Origin: Gaeumannomyces sp. JS-464 | Lineage: Eukaryota; Ascomycota; Sordariomycetes; Magnaporthales; Magnaporthaceae | Direction of reading: 5' to 3' | DNA: 64,000 nt | NCBI GenBank assembly: GCA_002197995.1 | Contig: NGZR01000006.1 | Coordinates: 2,531,001-2,595,000, forward strand | Shown here: in pieces, positions 12,101-24,175 of the stretch | How positions within the stretch are numbered: the stretch's first letter is position 1 | How the letters are laid out: the number at the start of each line of letters is the position of its first letter | The notes under the pieces: generated by a model | The model's database searches: none | What the model saw: only the letters and a program-made list of their open reading frames with translations | Told to the model about the DNA's origin: nothing | Program-made: the position numbers and the translations under genes

Positions 12101-15100
12101 AGGTACCCATCCCCAATCCCAAGTCGATCATCATGAAGCACTCTGAGCAAAGCAGGCACACACCGTCCAATGCCGTCGAGAGGCGAGGTTGTGTGACGGG
12201 GCTCGGAGGGTCCGCCTCGAAATCCTCCAATTGTTTCGGTGCGTTCCCCAGCATGCAATCTGTAGAACCTGTGCAGAGGACGGGCAGAAGCCAGCGTGCC
12301 AGCCAGCCCCGCACCCCGGGAGAGAAACACAAGGGGACGCATGTTTTGGGGCGAGGGGGGCAACTTGCATTTCGCCCTATCCGGCCGCGCGCGAACTTCG
12401 TGTTCAAATTGCTGCTGTTTCGCGTGTGCCCGTCGATGGGCGGGCCTTGCATCTCGATTGAAATGAGACAGCCTAGCTGATGCCCGCTTAATTGCATACC
12501 CGCCCGTGCTGTAGCGGGCAGCGGGCAGCCACCACACCTGCAGCGCCGTCGCGAGTCTGCGCGGAGACCCGCCCAATGCACCGTCGTATTGACCCGTCAC
12601 TTTGGACAGTATTGGTGACTGTGCGCTGTCTCTGCATGCTGAAAAGGCCCAAAGTGTCGCAAGCGTCCATGGAGAACCAACAAAAGGAAAAGGAGGAGCA
12701 TGCCGCCAATAGAAACACTTTAATGTCCTCTCCTTTTGCCCAGCTCGCCCAACAATGTCGGCCGTGCCAACCCCAGAAAAGAAAAGAAAAAATACATCAA
12801 CTATGATTGATTTTCGTGCACGACTCCGTACCCCAGGGATCCGAACCCGGACTGGAACTTCTCAAGGCCTGCGCCCGAGAAACATCGTTGTCTGGTCCGC
12901 CCCGTGATATCCAGCACTGCCCGACCGATGGCTCTTGCAGCTCTGTGCCCACCAGTGATGGATTCCTCCCTACAGGCATATCGACTCCGATATATGTAAG
13001 GAAATAAGTACCACTCGCTCTTGTTGCAAAACCACACAATGACGCTCCGCCCCGACCAGGCTTCCTTTCCGTCGCCCGATCTCTGTTTCTCCATAAAGAC
13101 GCAGATCCTTCGTTTGTGCCGCCCGGAGGTGGGTACCTCCAGTGGCCTGGGAACTTGGCGATTCCAAGCTGAGGGTAGCTCGCTGGCGAGGCGAGCCCGG
13201 CTGTGCTGGCTGTCTTGTGGTCGCTTCCGGGGCATCCGCCTTCCCCGATAGATAACCTATACGGGCCCCACAATCCATGTATGTGGAAGAAACATCCAGC
13301 ACTTCTGACATGTTTTGCTTGCTTGCCCGCTTGCCTGCGACATGACAAACAACCCCGTCCGCCACCCCCAGGGATCGCGCCCACTCATCCGCCTCGCCAC
13401 CTCCCGTCGCGGGAAAGGAGGACGGTGGGAGGGATGGTGGTCACATCGCCGAGCACCACCTTACTGCAGTCTGTGCCGCTCGCCTGCGCCAAACGCCGCC
13501 GCTGTGCTCGCGCAATGGGTGGAGGGGCCGCTTACATTGCCTTGGTTATGCAGCTGCCTGCTCTGTCCGGTTACCTATGGCCTACCTACCTAGATAGTGG
13601 GTGGCATCTTGGCTCATGGAAGATGCAGAGCGCAAGGCTGACAGCCCAGGCCCGGCCGGAGAAAGGACCGATAGGCGATGCCATCCCTAAAAAGGAAGGA
13701 CTATAGGGGACGAGCCAATCCCACTCGCCGCTACGTAATGCTGCCGGCGCGATGGGACGACAGGTGCAGGCGCGTGGGCTATTGTTTGTCGCTGACACCT
13801 GAGCTTACCCGGGTCTATGTGCCTAGGTATTTCTCTCCAACCAGGGAACTGTGGTCGCCTTGGAGGATAAGCCGGGTCGGGTTCTGCCCCATCCAACGCA
13901 CGCGCAGCACAGCCAATGCTGACCGATCTAGTGTACCTCTCGTATCCCCAAGAGAACCGCTGCCCACGGCCGGCAACGACAGCGAATGCCGGTGCGGCAG
14001 GTCAGCAGCATAACGGGTATGGTCGGTTTGTCCCCAGAGGATCGACCAAACCGGCGAGTGCTGACAGGATCGCGCACAAAGGTGTACAAGCAGATCCCAT
14101 CAGCGCGGTAGGCAGAAGGGCAAGCGCGAAGCTCAAAATACCTCTTCTTCCAGATGCTACCCGCACCGTGTATACAACTTTAGCCATTTTGGTCAGCTGT
14201 GCTTCTTTGTCGTCTTGGCCAAACCGAGCCCGCTGGTGCCCGCTTCAGCTCTGAGCTCAGCAAGGCCGCATTGGGGAATGCGTCCGCTTGGCTTCATGTT
14301 TTTCCATCTAGCGTCCCTTTCTGTTTGCTTTTCCTGCTTCTCCCTCCTCGCCCCTCCCATATCTGTCCCCCCCCCTTTTTTTTTTCTTTATTTTCTTTTT
14401 TCTTTTCATGCAGAAACCTGAGAGCTGACGTGAAAACAAAGTTTCTCTATCGGGCGGACGCAGATCTCCCCCAGTAGCATCCCTGACCGTGCCGAGATCT
14501 ACCCGGGGCCGGAAACGTTTTGCATTAAAATTGTGGTTGCTGTCCCTATTCTTGACAGCCTTGTCGCCACCGTCCTCTCTGCAACTGAAGGGTTGTCACG
14601 TGGGTGTCCCATTGGACGTTTACATGTGTGCCTCATTACAAAAACGCAGAAACCTATCGCAACGAAGCGGGAATGTCCAACGCCATGCACCCCTCATACC
14701 CCACGGCGTAGGAACCATGCCTGCATGTTGCGGTATCCCTTTCCCGCTTTTCGGACGAATGTGGAGGTGTGGCTGCCAAGGCCCTGCATCACAGCTTCGT
14801 CCCCGGCTGAACTCCCTGTTGGGCTGTGCTTGCTTCTTGACTGCACCTTGCCTGAGCCCACCTTGTCCATCAGCGCTTCCTTTTCGTTTGTCGAAATGGG
14901 TTGCTTGCTTGTCCGGACCGACTTTTTGACCATTGCGCGACACACCTCTGCAGAGTGCAGAGTGCAGCTTTCAGGCCGCCGCTGACAAAGAAGGTGATCT
15001 CGGCGATGCTGCATTCTCCCGTGGCTAAAGCGGATAGCCAGCCGCAGCGCCGCACTTTCAGCTTGGCTTGCATGTCCAAGCGGCATAACGACCAGACCCA

Positions 15101-16560
15101 TTGATATCACCACCAGTCACCGGCTGGCCAAAAGGACCGCGGGGGAAACACGGGGTGAGGTCGCGTTTGCCTGCCGGGGCGAGAATCATCCAGAAAAAAC
15201 AAAGAAAACAACGGAAAAGAAACCCCAAACCCCGGCGCCTCAATCCAGCCAAACAAGCCATGTCCGTGTGTGTGAAACCGTAAGACGAGTGGACAACTCC
15301 CCCGAATGGCCACCCGCCATTGGTCGAACCCCTTTTTCCCTGCTCCTGGGCAGACTGCCCACCTGTTTTGAGGAAGAGCACCGCGCTTCGAAATGTCTTG
15401 GCGGGATCCCACGCGGTAGCCGGGAGCACTCGCGCCCTGTAGCACACTGCAGCTGCCTTTCAATGCTGCTTGCCTCCTCCTCGCCATGGCGGCTATTTCC
15501 TCTTCCTGTTTCCCTTTCAGAGACCCCTCCCCACTCCCAAATCACGCGGAAAATCGGCCATCCGACCGCAAAACCGGGGGTGCCCTGCCCTCCTCCCCGC
15601 CCCGTCAGGTTCAATCGAATCGTGGGCGGGGGAGCGTCTGCCCTGCGCGTCGCCAAAAACGCCACGCTGCTCCGGGCGGCGGCGTGGAGAAGGCGCCAGT
15701 TGGTAGGGTAGGGTCAATGCTTGGATATCGCGGCGCACACATGGGCACCTAGGGAGTGTATCTATTGGCGGCCTTCTCATCACTCTTCATATTGTTTCAT
15801 TTTTTTGTTTTTTCTTTTTTTGCGGGTTTTGCTTTTGGCCACCCTGGTTCTCCTTCGCTTCGAGGTTGCACCGTGTGGGAGGGCCGGGTGTTGGCTCAAC
15901 CTAACCCACCTACGCACACTTGCTTGCACATTGGACGACGCCTGTGCCGTGCGACCCGCCCGGTCTTCGATGACGTCGTGTCAGACACCCACGACAGCCA
16001 CCCAGGAGGCTGGAGCCGTGTGTGCGCTCCCCATCCGGCGTGTATCTACCCGCTTTCCGATCATCCTTTCTGCCCCCCCCCCCCCCCCCCCCCCCCGGTT
16101 GTCTATTTGCCCTCCGGCACGTAGTGAGGGCGGAACCGAAAAGCGAAAGCAGTGGTTCGTTCGGCTGCTATAATTATCGTGAGCACGTTGACGCATCTGC
16201 TGCCGGCTAGGTATCCCGTCCAGCCAGCCAGCCAACCCGCCCGCCCGCTGCCCGAGCCTTTCTTTTGGGGAGTGCGGAGTGCGGCCTTGCGGCTAATTAC
16301 ACAACCTATCCTCTGCTCCGGGAGTATGGGCGAGCACAGAGCCACCCCGCCGTTCCAGCCTGTGCGCATCTGGCCCAATATGCCGGCAATATAACCCCCA
16401 GGGAGTCAAACCAGGGCCGCACACAAAGCTGGAAAAACCGGCGAGTAGTGGAATGGGGGCCCTTTTCTGTGGGGACGGCTCGGCTGGCAAGGCTTGGTGT
16501 TCCGGGGTTGAGCGTGCGGTGGGTGAGGCCGTTTTGACGAGGCTCGCTCGCCCGCTGGCA
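9118..16560. other. Gene-poor region, first half
   Basis: About 7.4 kb upstream of the Cid1-like gene with no frame I can assign to a protein family. The first 1 kb next to 9118 is probably that gene's promoter and leader; it contains (GTC)n-like runs at 9275-9300 and a purine-rich GAGAGAGCGAGAGAG stretch near 9898. Frames of up to 317 codons (11647-12600, minus) exist but are rich in Arg, Pro and Ala, carry no domain, and overlap equally long frames on the other strand, so I do not call them. TAGGTACC-like palindromes occur at 10447, 10477 and 10540. Confidence 0.5.
16073..16096 (+). repeat. Poly(C) tract of 24 bases
   Basis: An uninterrupted run of C within intergenic DNA. The length in an assembly is unlikely to be exact. 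Confidence 0.9.
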
Positions 16561-19500
16561 TGATCGCCTCGTCTAATTACCCGCCAGATCTCGATAGCCT
16601 ATTTCGTGGTTATATGTTATTATATAGATGCCTGCAGTCGAGCCATCCAACTACTCATTCGCCGCACTCTAACGGTTTCCTTCCCAATACATTGGGAGGA
16701 TTCCATATGGTGGGTTCCTCATCACACCATAACTTTCGGGTAGACCTTAGTTGGCGCCGACTGTGGTACGATGCCGCCATGGAGGATTTTGTGCGTGCTG
16801 GCGCGTGATCTTCTCTGGGGAGTGACGTGACCACTCCTTTCGGGCATATAGCCGCCTCTACGGTAAGTTATCGAGACATATGTTGGGGCTGTGCAAAGTT
16901 CTAGACCTAAATAAAACACTGAATATCATACCAGACAAAGTCAGGTATCACGGTTGCTGTGGTGTGTATACCGCTCTCGGAACCTCATCAAGCTCGCAGC
17001 AACCGGAGTCTATCTATTTGATGGTGCATTGACGGAGTCTCGTGGTCGATGATCCGACTACTGCTTTGCAATTCCGGCCTTGTCCGGCACCCAAGCGCGG
17101 GTTTTTATCTAGGCCTAAATGATCTATCCGTCTATGGAGCTGCCGGTGTATCGGCCGCACACCCAAGCCCGATCAAGCCGCATGAGCAGGGCGGTTCGAT
17201 GCGTTGTGTTTCCTTGTCATCGTACTCGTCCCGACAAGACATATCTCTGTAATCTGCTCGCGCTTCACGGATGCTGATCGAAACATCAAACCATCTAGGA
17301 GCTAGACGAAGGTGGCCAAGACCACCTCCATGGCTATCTAGGTGGCTTCAGGGCAGGCTGGATTCTTGCTGTCCGGGCCTGTGCCGAAATGTTCCTGCCT
17401 CTGGGCCGAAAGTGGCATCGAGCACGAGTGATGGAGCTCAGGACAGGGGCAGCCTAGGCCCAAGGACTTGCCTATCGGCGCTACAGCTGCCTCGTACAAG
17501 CGTACGAGGTACGTGTACAAGGAACTCCCGTGGAATACACTGAGATGTCTGTCTGCCAGCTGGTGAGCGGCAGCATGAGCCAGTCAGACTCGTCATCGAG
17601 GCATGGGTACTATGCGGTATACTCTCGAGAAAGACTTTCATCAACTGGCTGCTTATCATTGCCCAATCCCATGGAATCCCGCATGCTCGGCATGCCTATT
17701 TAGCCCCAGCCAGTCCCGGGCATGTCCCGGGCGGATTGATCCGAGTCCTCGGGTCTCGGACCTATCCGATGTGGGGAGGGCCGCCGCCCGCCCGTCCTGC
17801 CGAACCTCTCAGCTACTTTGCTGAGATTTATTTCTCCATGGGGTTGGATTCGAGAGCGGCAAGCTTGGAAATCTATATATCTGGGTTCTCGCCTTCTGCC
17901 GTTCCATGAAGCATCATTGTCGACGTCAACTGTCTATATCTGGTCTTGTTCAACTCAGAAGCATGCTCTCGATACTTGAAAGTATCTACAATGAAAGAGG
18001 GACTGTTCGTCAACCCCACACCCATGGATTCTTCACTATTTGGGACAGAGATTTCGGGACCGAAGTGGCTACGTCGACGATGGCGCGAGCAGCGAAGCAA
18101 GTATATCAGCCCCAACAAGGCATCTCGTCTACCGCATGACGAATCTCGAACATATGGCTCTAGGCGGAGTTTTTTTTTCTCCGCCTTTCTTGATACCTTC
18201 TCTGTAGAATTATCCATAGACGCTCAGCGTCGGGCACATCAGCTCGCGCGCGACATGCAAAAACACCTTGCTAGCGGGATTATCCAGGGCCAACTCAGAA
18301 GCTCGAAGCACTATCGCGAGCTGCTGAGAGGCTTCACGGCATATGGGTCACTATGGCCCAGGGGATCTTCATCCCTCCGCCGTCTAGATATCAGCCTTCT
18401 CGCGGTGGGCGAGGCAAGCAAGGTTTCCGTAAATGCAGCTTTCCTTCGCGAGGCTACAGCCGGGCCAAATAGCGTGCTAGTTTATATCTATATCTATATC
18501 ATGTGCCAGTCTCGGGCTAAGAGCTCACGAAGAGATTCTTGGGGAGATTCAGGGGTTCGCCCGAGGTGATTGGGTCTTCATTTCGTTGGTGAGTTGTAAA
18601 TAGTGAACCAGACCAGAAGATCATACTGGGCCTTAGGGCCCGGCCTTTCGCTGCCCAGTAGTCCCTTGCCATATTGCTCCCTCAAGCTAGTCTCCAAGGC
18701 ATGGCGGAAGCCCTATCACAAAGCACCTACTCGAGGTCCCCTATACCCGTTTACGATGGCTGTCGAGGCCACCGTATCCTGTAGTGTGGTTAGCAAGTTG
18801 TAGGTGTAATTGAGGCGCGGAAATGATATGTCATTGGACCCCTGATTTCCCATCCATGACCAACGACAGCAGGCTCCTACGCATACACCCCGACCAAAAA
18901 AAGAAAGAAAAAACACGGGCCATCCTATAAAAAACCACAGTGCGCCATGGTCCATGTTTTTTCTTTCTTTTTTTTGGTCGGGGTGGCATACCACACAGCA
19001 CGCCGAGACCTGGGGTCACGCCCTCGACTGCCCCCAAGGGATCAGCGCCGTCCATACACGGCAGCTGGCTTGTGACGTCCGTTGCCACTGCAAAGCCAAT
19101 GTCGCCTAACTATTGCTTTCTGTCGTTGGAAATCTGCTTTGGTGTGGGCTCTGGCGGACGGGCGTTGCGGTCGGTAGCAGGGATGCAAGGGATGGGGACC
19201 TGGGCCTCGGTTTGTGGGCAGTAATGTTTAAAGTAAACGAGGGCGGGCTCGACCTTTTACACATACGACGGACATCACGATCCGGGATCAGCCGTAAAGG
19301 TGTGTCGGTGGCATGTCAGGTGGGGATGATCGTCTATCTCTTGGGCCTGGGGGCGGTCACACCTACGCATACATGGTGTTATACAAGACAATAGCATCAG
19401 CTTACTATGCAACTAATTGCATCTGATAGGCTTGACAAGTAGGCAGGACGATCCTAATGGAGTTCCATATATGGAGTGCCATATCGGGCTCAGGTTGAGA

Positions 19501-22500
19501 GCCTTGCAAGGCTGCGGATGGATTCCGGTGTCTCGGCCGACCACGAGGCGAGGAAAATCCTCGGGAATTGGGTCTCCAGCTAAAGTTTGGGCCTTCTAGA
19601 GAAGTTCCAGAATGATAGCCGGGCGTGTTAGCGCTTCCAAAAGATTCCACAAAAGCGCCGAAACACCAGGAACGGCGCTCCATGTTCAAACAGGCGGCGG
19701 GGCTGATTTTTAATGTCCCCGCTCAGCACCCCCGCTTTGGATGTGAGGGGCCCGGGTATGTGACCAGGTTCAGACAACGAGTAAGAATGGAAAAGAAAGG
19801 CGGGAAACGACGGCCTGTGCCCCGTGGTCGCGTCGGGTTCGGTTCTTTTCATTTTTTCCCCAATTGGCCGATAGAGACGAGTGGAGAAAAGACAGAAGGG
19901 CAAAGGCGCTTGTCCTCTTTTGGGCCTGGCGAAATTTCGTCCAATTAAAATGCCATGAGCACCTTCGCCGCTTGACGGGCGGCGGCGCATCCCACCTCGT
20001 TGGTTGGCCTTGGCGGACGTGATATTTGGTCCAGGTGCGAGATTGCGACCGGGACCTCTGGGCCCCCTATCATTGTCGCTTGTTATCCTTGGGGAGGTGT
20101 CGCGACGGAGAGTCGATACCGCTTCGGGAAGCTCCCTCGTGCAAGGAGACGAAGATAGACAGCGTGTGTGCGTGGCGGCTGTGGAATCCGTGAGATGATG
20201 TGACAGAGGTCTAGGCGTGCCAATCCCGAGGCGGGAAACCTAGCGAGACGTTGCTTGATTTCAACTCTCCATGTCTCCGAGTTGCAACCATTACACACAT
20301 AGGACCGGGGATTCCGGCTTTTCGTCCCTTCCTGGTCTTGCTTGTCCCACCCCGCCTCTGCACTTCACCATGTATGCCTGCAGATGCAGACGCTGGCTCG
20401 TGCCGCCGGCATGCATGGAACGATGGACAGCAGGCAGGGCAGCAAACGCCATCAAAGCGCTGCCCAGAGTCTTGTTTTCGACGTTACTGTTTCCCGAGCG
20501 TCCGAGCTAGGCTGTCTGTCTGGCCACGCGTGTTCCAGCGCAGTTTCAACTGTTCAAATGCTGCTGGCAGAAACCCGAATGAACAGCAACCAACTCCCGC
20601 CCCGGGCCGATTACCGGAGCCATGGTGGCATGAGAAGAAGGTCAGCGAGGGAAAAGCTGCCCGGCCACGTGCGTACCGCGTACAACGAGGCACAAGCTTG
20701 GCCTGCAGTCTCTCCTCGTGCTGGCCGGTCCTGTCTTTGATCAATTGTTCCAACGTCCCGGATTCGAGCCGTGTCCAGTCAGGAGTTACTAAGCCCAAGG
20801 CGGGACCCGTCCCATCGGGCGCCATTTTCCACTTTCCTGCTGCCCGCTCGATTTCGCACCTGACACATCGAAACCCACCCAGACCGTCAGATGGTTGCCC
20901 TCGGCGAGTCGTCCTCAGCAGCCCAGGAGTCTTGGCCTTGACTCGGCGGGGGGGGATGGAGGGGAGGGGCGACGGGCGACGGGTTTGGTCGGGAAGCGGC
21001 ATGATTCCGACCAAAAAGACGTGACACACAGAGCCCGCGAAACACCCACAGACAGTCGCGACAGTCGGCAGGCTTTCGTTTTCTTGCCTTTTTTTTTTCT
21101 CCCCCTCGCCACTGGAAACAATGACTGGCACACAGGTTCTCGTCGCGACGGAATAGGCTGGGGTTTGGTAGGGGGCGTTTGTCACCGCCTGAAAGTCGCG
21201 GAGCACCAGTGGGGCTATTCCTTCTGGCAGGGCCCTAGGTGGATGTTTCCGTTTGCTAATGGGCGCCACCAACAGGCGTCGAGCCCTGTTGTCCTGGGCA
21301 CGTTGGGCTTCCTAGGCAGCCCCGATATTCAAGTTATCGATCTGCCTATGTGCATTGCCAAAAGCATCGCGGCTCAAAAGTGGCGCCTGGCCGTGCCATT
21401 TTCCGCTTTCTGAAAGTGGCTAAGACAGGGCCGACTCTGGGCTGACCGGGAACTCAACGGCCGCATCCGAGCGCATCAGCATTCGTCCCAACACCGAAAG
21501 GCCAGGGCGGCCCTAGCTCATCAGAAGCCAATTCCCATTCCGTGACGAGCTGGCATGCCCCTTCATCGTTATCTGCGGCTTTACCCGCGCCTTTATCCTG
21601 CGCCAAGCCTCTTCTATGGTTTGCGTTTTCTTCAGCAAGTGGGACTTGTTTGTTCGGGCTTGTGGTTTTTGCTTTGGTTTATGGCCGCTTGCTGGATTGG
21701 GAGAACCCATCGGTTGGGCAGATGCAATGTCGGCACATCCCTCGATCGCACCAAGGGATCGCCTCGGTGCCATCATCGTCCCCACAAGCCGTCTCCTGGC
21801 TCGGGTATCATCATGTCACATCGGGCACGGGGCGGCCAACTAGGTTGATCGCAGCACGTCCTGTCGCGATGTGAGGCGTACGTTCCATATCTACCACCAA
21901 GGCTTTGTGACGCGCAAACTGGCCGCGGGTGATTGGTTGCTGGCCACTAGTAGACGGGCTGACAAGTCCATTGCTTGTCTGCTGCCTTACCTGCAGCCCC
22001 GTCCCGTCAAATCCGGATTGGATCGTTGCATCGAACACACCTCGAATGCCATCGATGCGTCGGCTGCATATGACTGCCTCCTCGGGCGCATCCCGCGGGG
22101 TCGAGTCCGCAGTCGACGCGCCTCGGGGCTTATGTGCTGCGAGGCCTCGTGCTCTGGGCCAACTGCATGTCGAGCACAGACAGCGCCTCGCGGCAGTCTC
22201 ATCTTTCCCGCCTCTCAGTGACGATTGGATGACGCCGTCGCAGGTTGGGCCCCTTTCTTATTTTTATTTGCTTTTTCTCGTACCTGTTGGTTGCAGCAAC
22301 CGCATCGAGGAATTACATGACGCCAAAAAGAGAAACGGCTACATCAGGAGGGCTCTGGGACCCTTTGGATTTCCCCTTCGGATTTTAAGCTTTCCTCGCC
22401 GTCTCTGATCCCAGCCCCCGACCAGCCCACACAGTCCACCGCCCACAGGTCCCCGTGCCCAGCTGGGCGGCCCTCCACCATCACCGGGTGAAAAGGCGCG

Positions 22501-24175
22501 ATTTGATAATGATGTGGTCGATTCGGGGCAACACAGGGATCACCCGGATTCTCCTTTCCTTTGTGCCACACGCCGCCCGCAGCGCGAAAAGGGGGCGGGC
22601 GGCGTGGCCCGGGATCCCGTATGCCATTATTGATTGGGCTTGCAGTCAGTCTGTCAGCCGTCAAGTGCGCCTTTTTGGTCGTCATCAATTTTCCAGCTGG
22701 TCGGCCGGGAAGCCCATTGCCTGGCCGTTATGTGACGCTTGGCGGCCCGTTGGTGGGATCAGGTTGGGACCAAATGGGTGGGCATGGCGTCGAGGAGACA
22801 GAACAATCCTCACCATTCCCAGCGCCCGCCATCATCGCTCGATCTGTTCCCAGCACATCTCATCCATCATCGCCAGCGCGTCTGTGTCTCCCCGAAGTGG
22901 CCCCTGTGTGTCGCCGACTAGCCGAAGACGGCCTGCCTCATTACATGTCCACGTCCGTCCAGGCACAATAGACCCACATTTAGCCCGGCGCTCTCAATTT
23001 CTGCCCCCCGGGCGCCCGCCTCCAGCCCACCCTGGCAGTGTCCCCCACCATGCCATGTCTGCTCGTGGCTCCTAATTTTTTAACCCTTCCAGTAGGCGTG
23101 CAGCGTCCCGTTCGAGCCCCAGTTCTGTAGCGACTGGACGAAAAAGAACGGTGAGGTGTGGGAGACGACAGAGAGGAGGGCGACCAAGACTGAGCGCCCC
23201 GACTAGGAAAGAGGAAATTGGGCAGGAGACGGCACAACGTTCGTCGCGTACACAGTGGCATCGCATCCATCGCTTCGCGACTCCATTGTTCCCGCTCTGC
23301 CCCTTTTCCCTCCTTCCTCTTTTCCACTTTTTGTCGTGACTATCCTGTATCGGCCGTTTTCTGCTTCCATTGTATTATTGTTGGGGTCTTGGGTTTCTTT
23401 AGCATCATTGTGCGAGGGTAGAGCGCTGGAGATCGGCCAGTCCTTTTTTACTTTTGTTCATTTCTCCCCCTCGTCCGTTTCGGTAAGTTGAGTCCGGCCC
23501 CGTTCCTTCCACGCAAGTCGATTTTTGCCGGAGCCCAGACAGCTGGCGACGCGCACCCACCGCAACGCACTCCCCCGAGCCCCAAATCTTTTCACCCTTT
23601 GCGATTTTTTAGTCGTGCCGCTCGAGCTGCTGGTGCCCGTGGCAAGACACTACCTAGGCCGACGCTTTCACCTCCTCACCTCCGCCCCTCCCCGCAACAC
23701 TCCCAGGCCAGTTGTCTGCGGCCTGCTTTTTGTTCTTGCCCTTTGCTGGCCATTTGCCGCGACACCACCCGCAACCCAAGGTGCCTGCGATTTGCTGCCT
23801 GGTGCTGCACCGCCCTCCCAGCGCAGTCGCCTCTCTTGGACTTTGCTCGCTGCCTCCTGCCACCGGCCAACCTCTGCATGGTTGGATGACGCTGCAGCTC
23901 TTCTCGTTACCGCCGGTTTTGGAGGCCTCGAGGCTGACCTGACAGACGCTCTTTGCCTACCGATAAGAGGCCAGAGCAAACGCACTAGCGACTGGCTCTC
24001 CCCTGGGAGACCAAGCGACCCATCCTCGGCCGTCGTCGAGTCAGCCAAATAGCCCACGGTCCCGTCGCCGACCTCCTGCCTCGGCGCTCGTCTTGGCCGT
24101 CGCGAGCCATCCGACCGCACCCTCCCGAACGCCTCCGCATTCCTCGCCGAGCCGCAAGTGCGCCACCACTCCAAA
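16561..24175. other. Gene-poor region, second half
   Basis: About 7.6 kb with no recognisable gene. From 16560 to about 18620 the base composition drops compared with the flanks and contains many TATA/TCTATAT words; a 207-codon frame at 17946-18569 (plus) lies there, but it has no domain I know and ends in a (TATATC)n run. The last 700 bases before 24176 are pyrimidine-rich and look like the 5' leader of the next gene. Confidence 0.45.
18886..18985. repeat. Imperfect inverted repeat with 38-bp arms
   Basis: The left arm (18886-18923) begins CACCCCGACCAAAAAAAG and ends CACGGGCCAT. The right arm (18947-18985) read in reverse complement begins CACCCCGACCAAAAAAAAG and ends CATGGACCAT. The arms differ by one A in the run and by two transitions. 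The 23-base loop (18924-18946) contains TATAAAAAA. It could form a long RNA or DNA hairpin. No coding frame or flanking direct repeat is evident. Confidence 0.9.

Noticed and set aside
11647..12600. 317-codon minus-strand frame in the gene desert
   Set aside because: No domain, membrane or signal feature; Arg/Pro/Ala-rich, overlapped by other long frames on both strands, so chance in GC-rich DNA is more likely.
12826..12860. TTCGGATCC-like tRNA T-arm resemblance on the minus strand
   Set aside because: No matching acceptor or anticodon stems could be formed around it.
17946..18569. 207-codon plus-strand frame in the lower-GC island
   Set aside because: Some stretches look protein-like, but it ends in a TATATC repeat read as IYIYI and matches no family I know; kept only as a remark.
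20484..21272. 262-codon minus-strand frame in the gene desert
   Set aside because: No recognisable features and overlaps a 257-codon frame on the other strand; no splice or start support.
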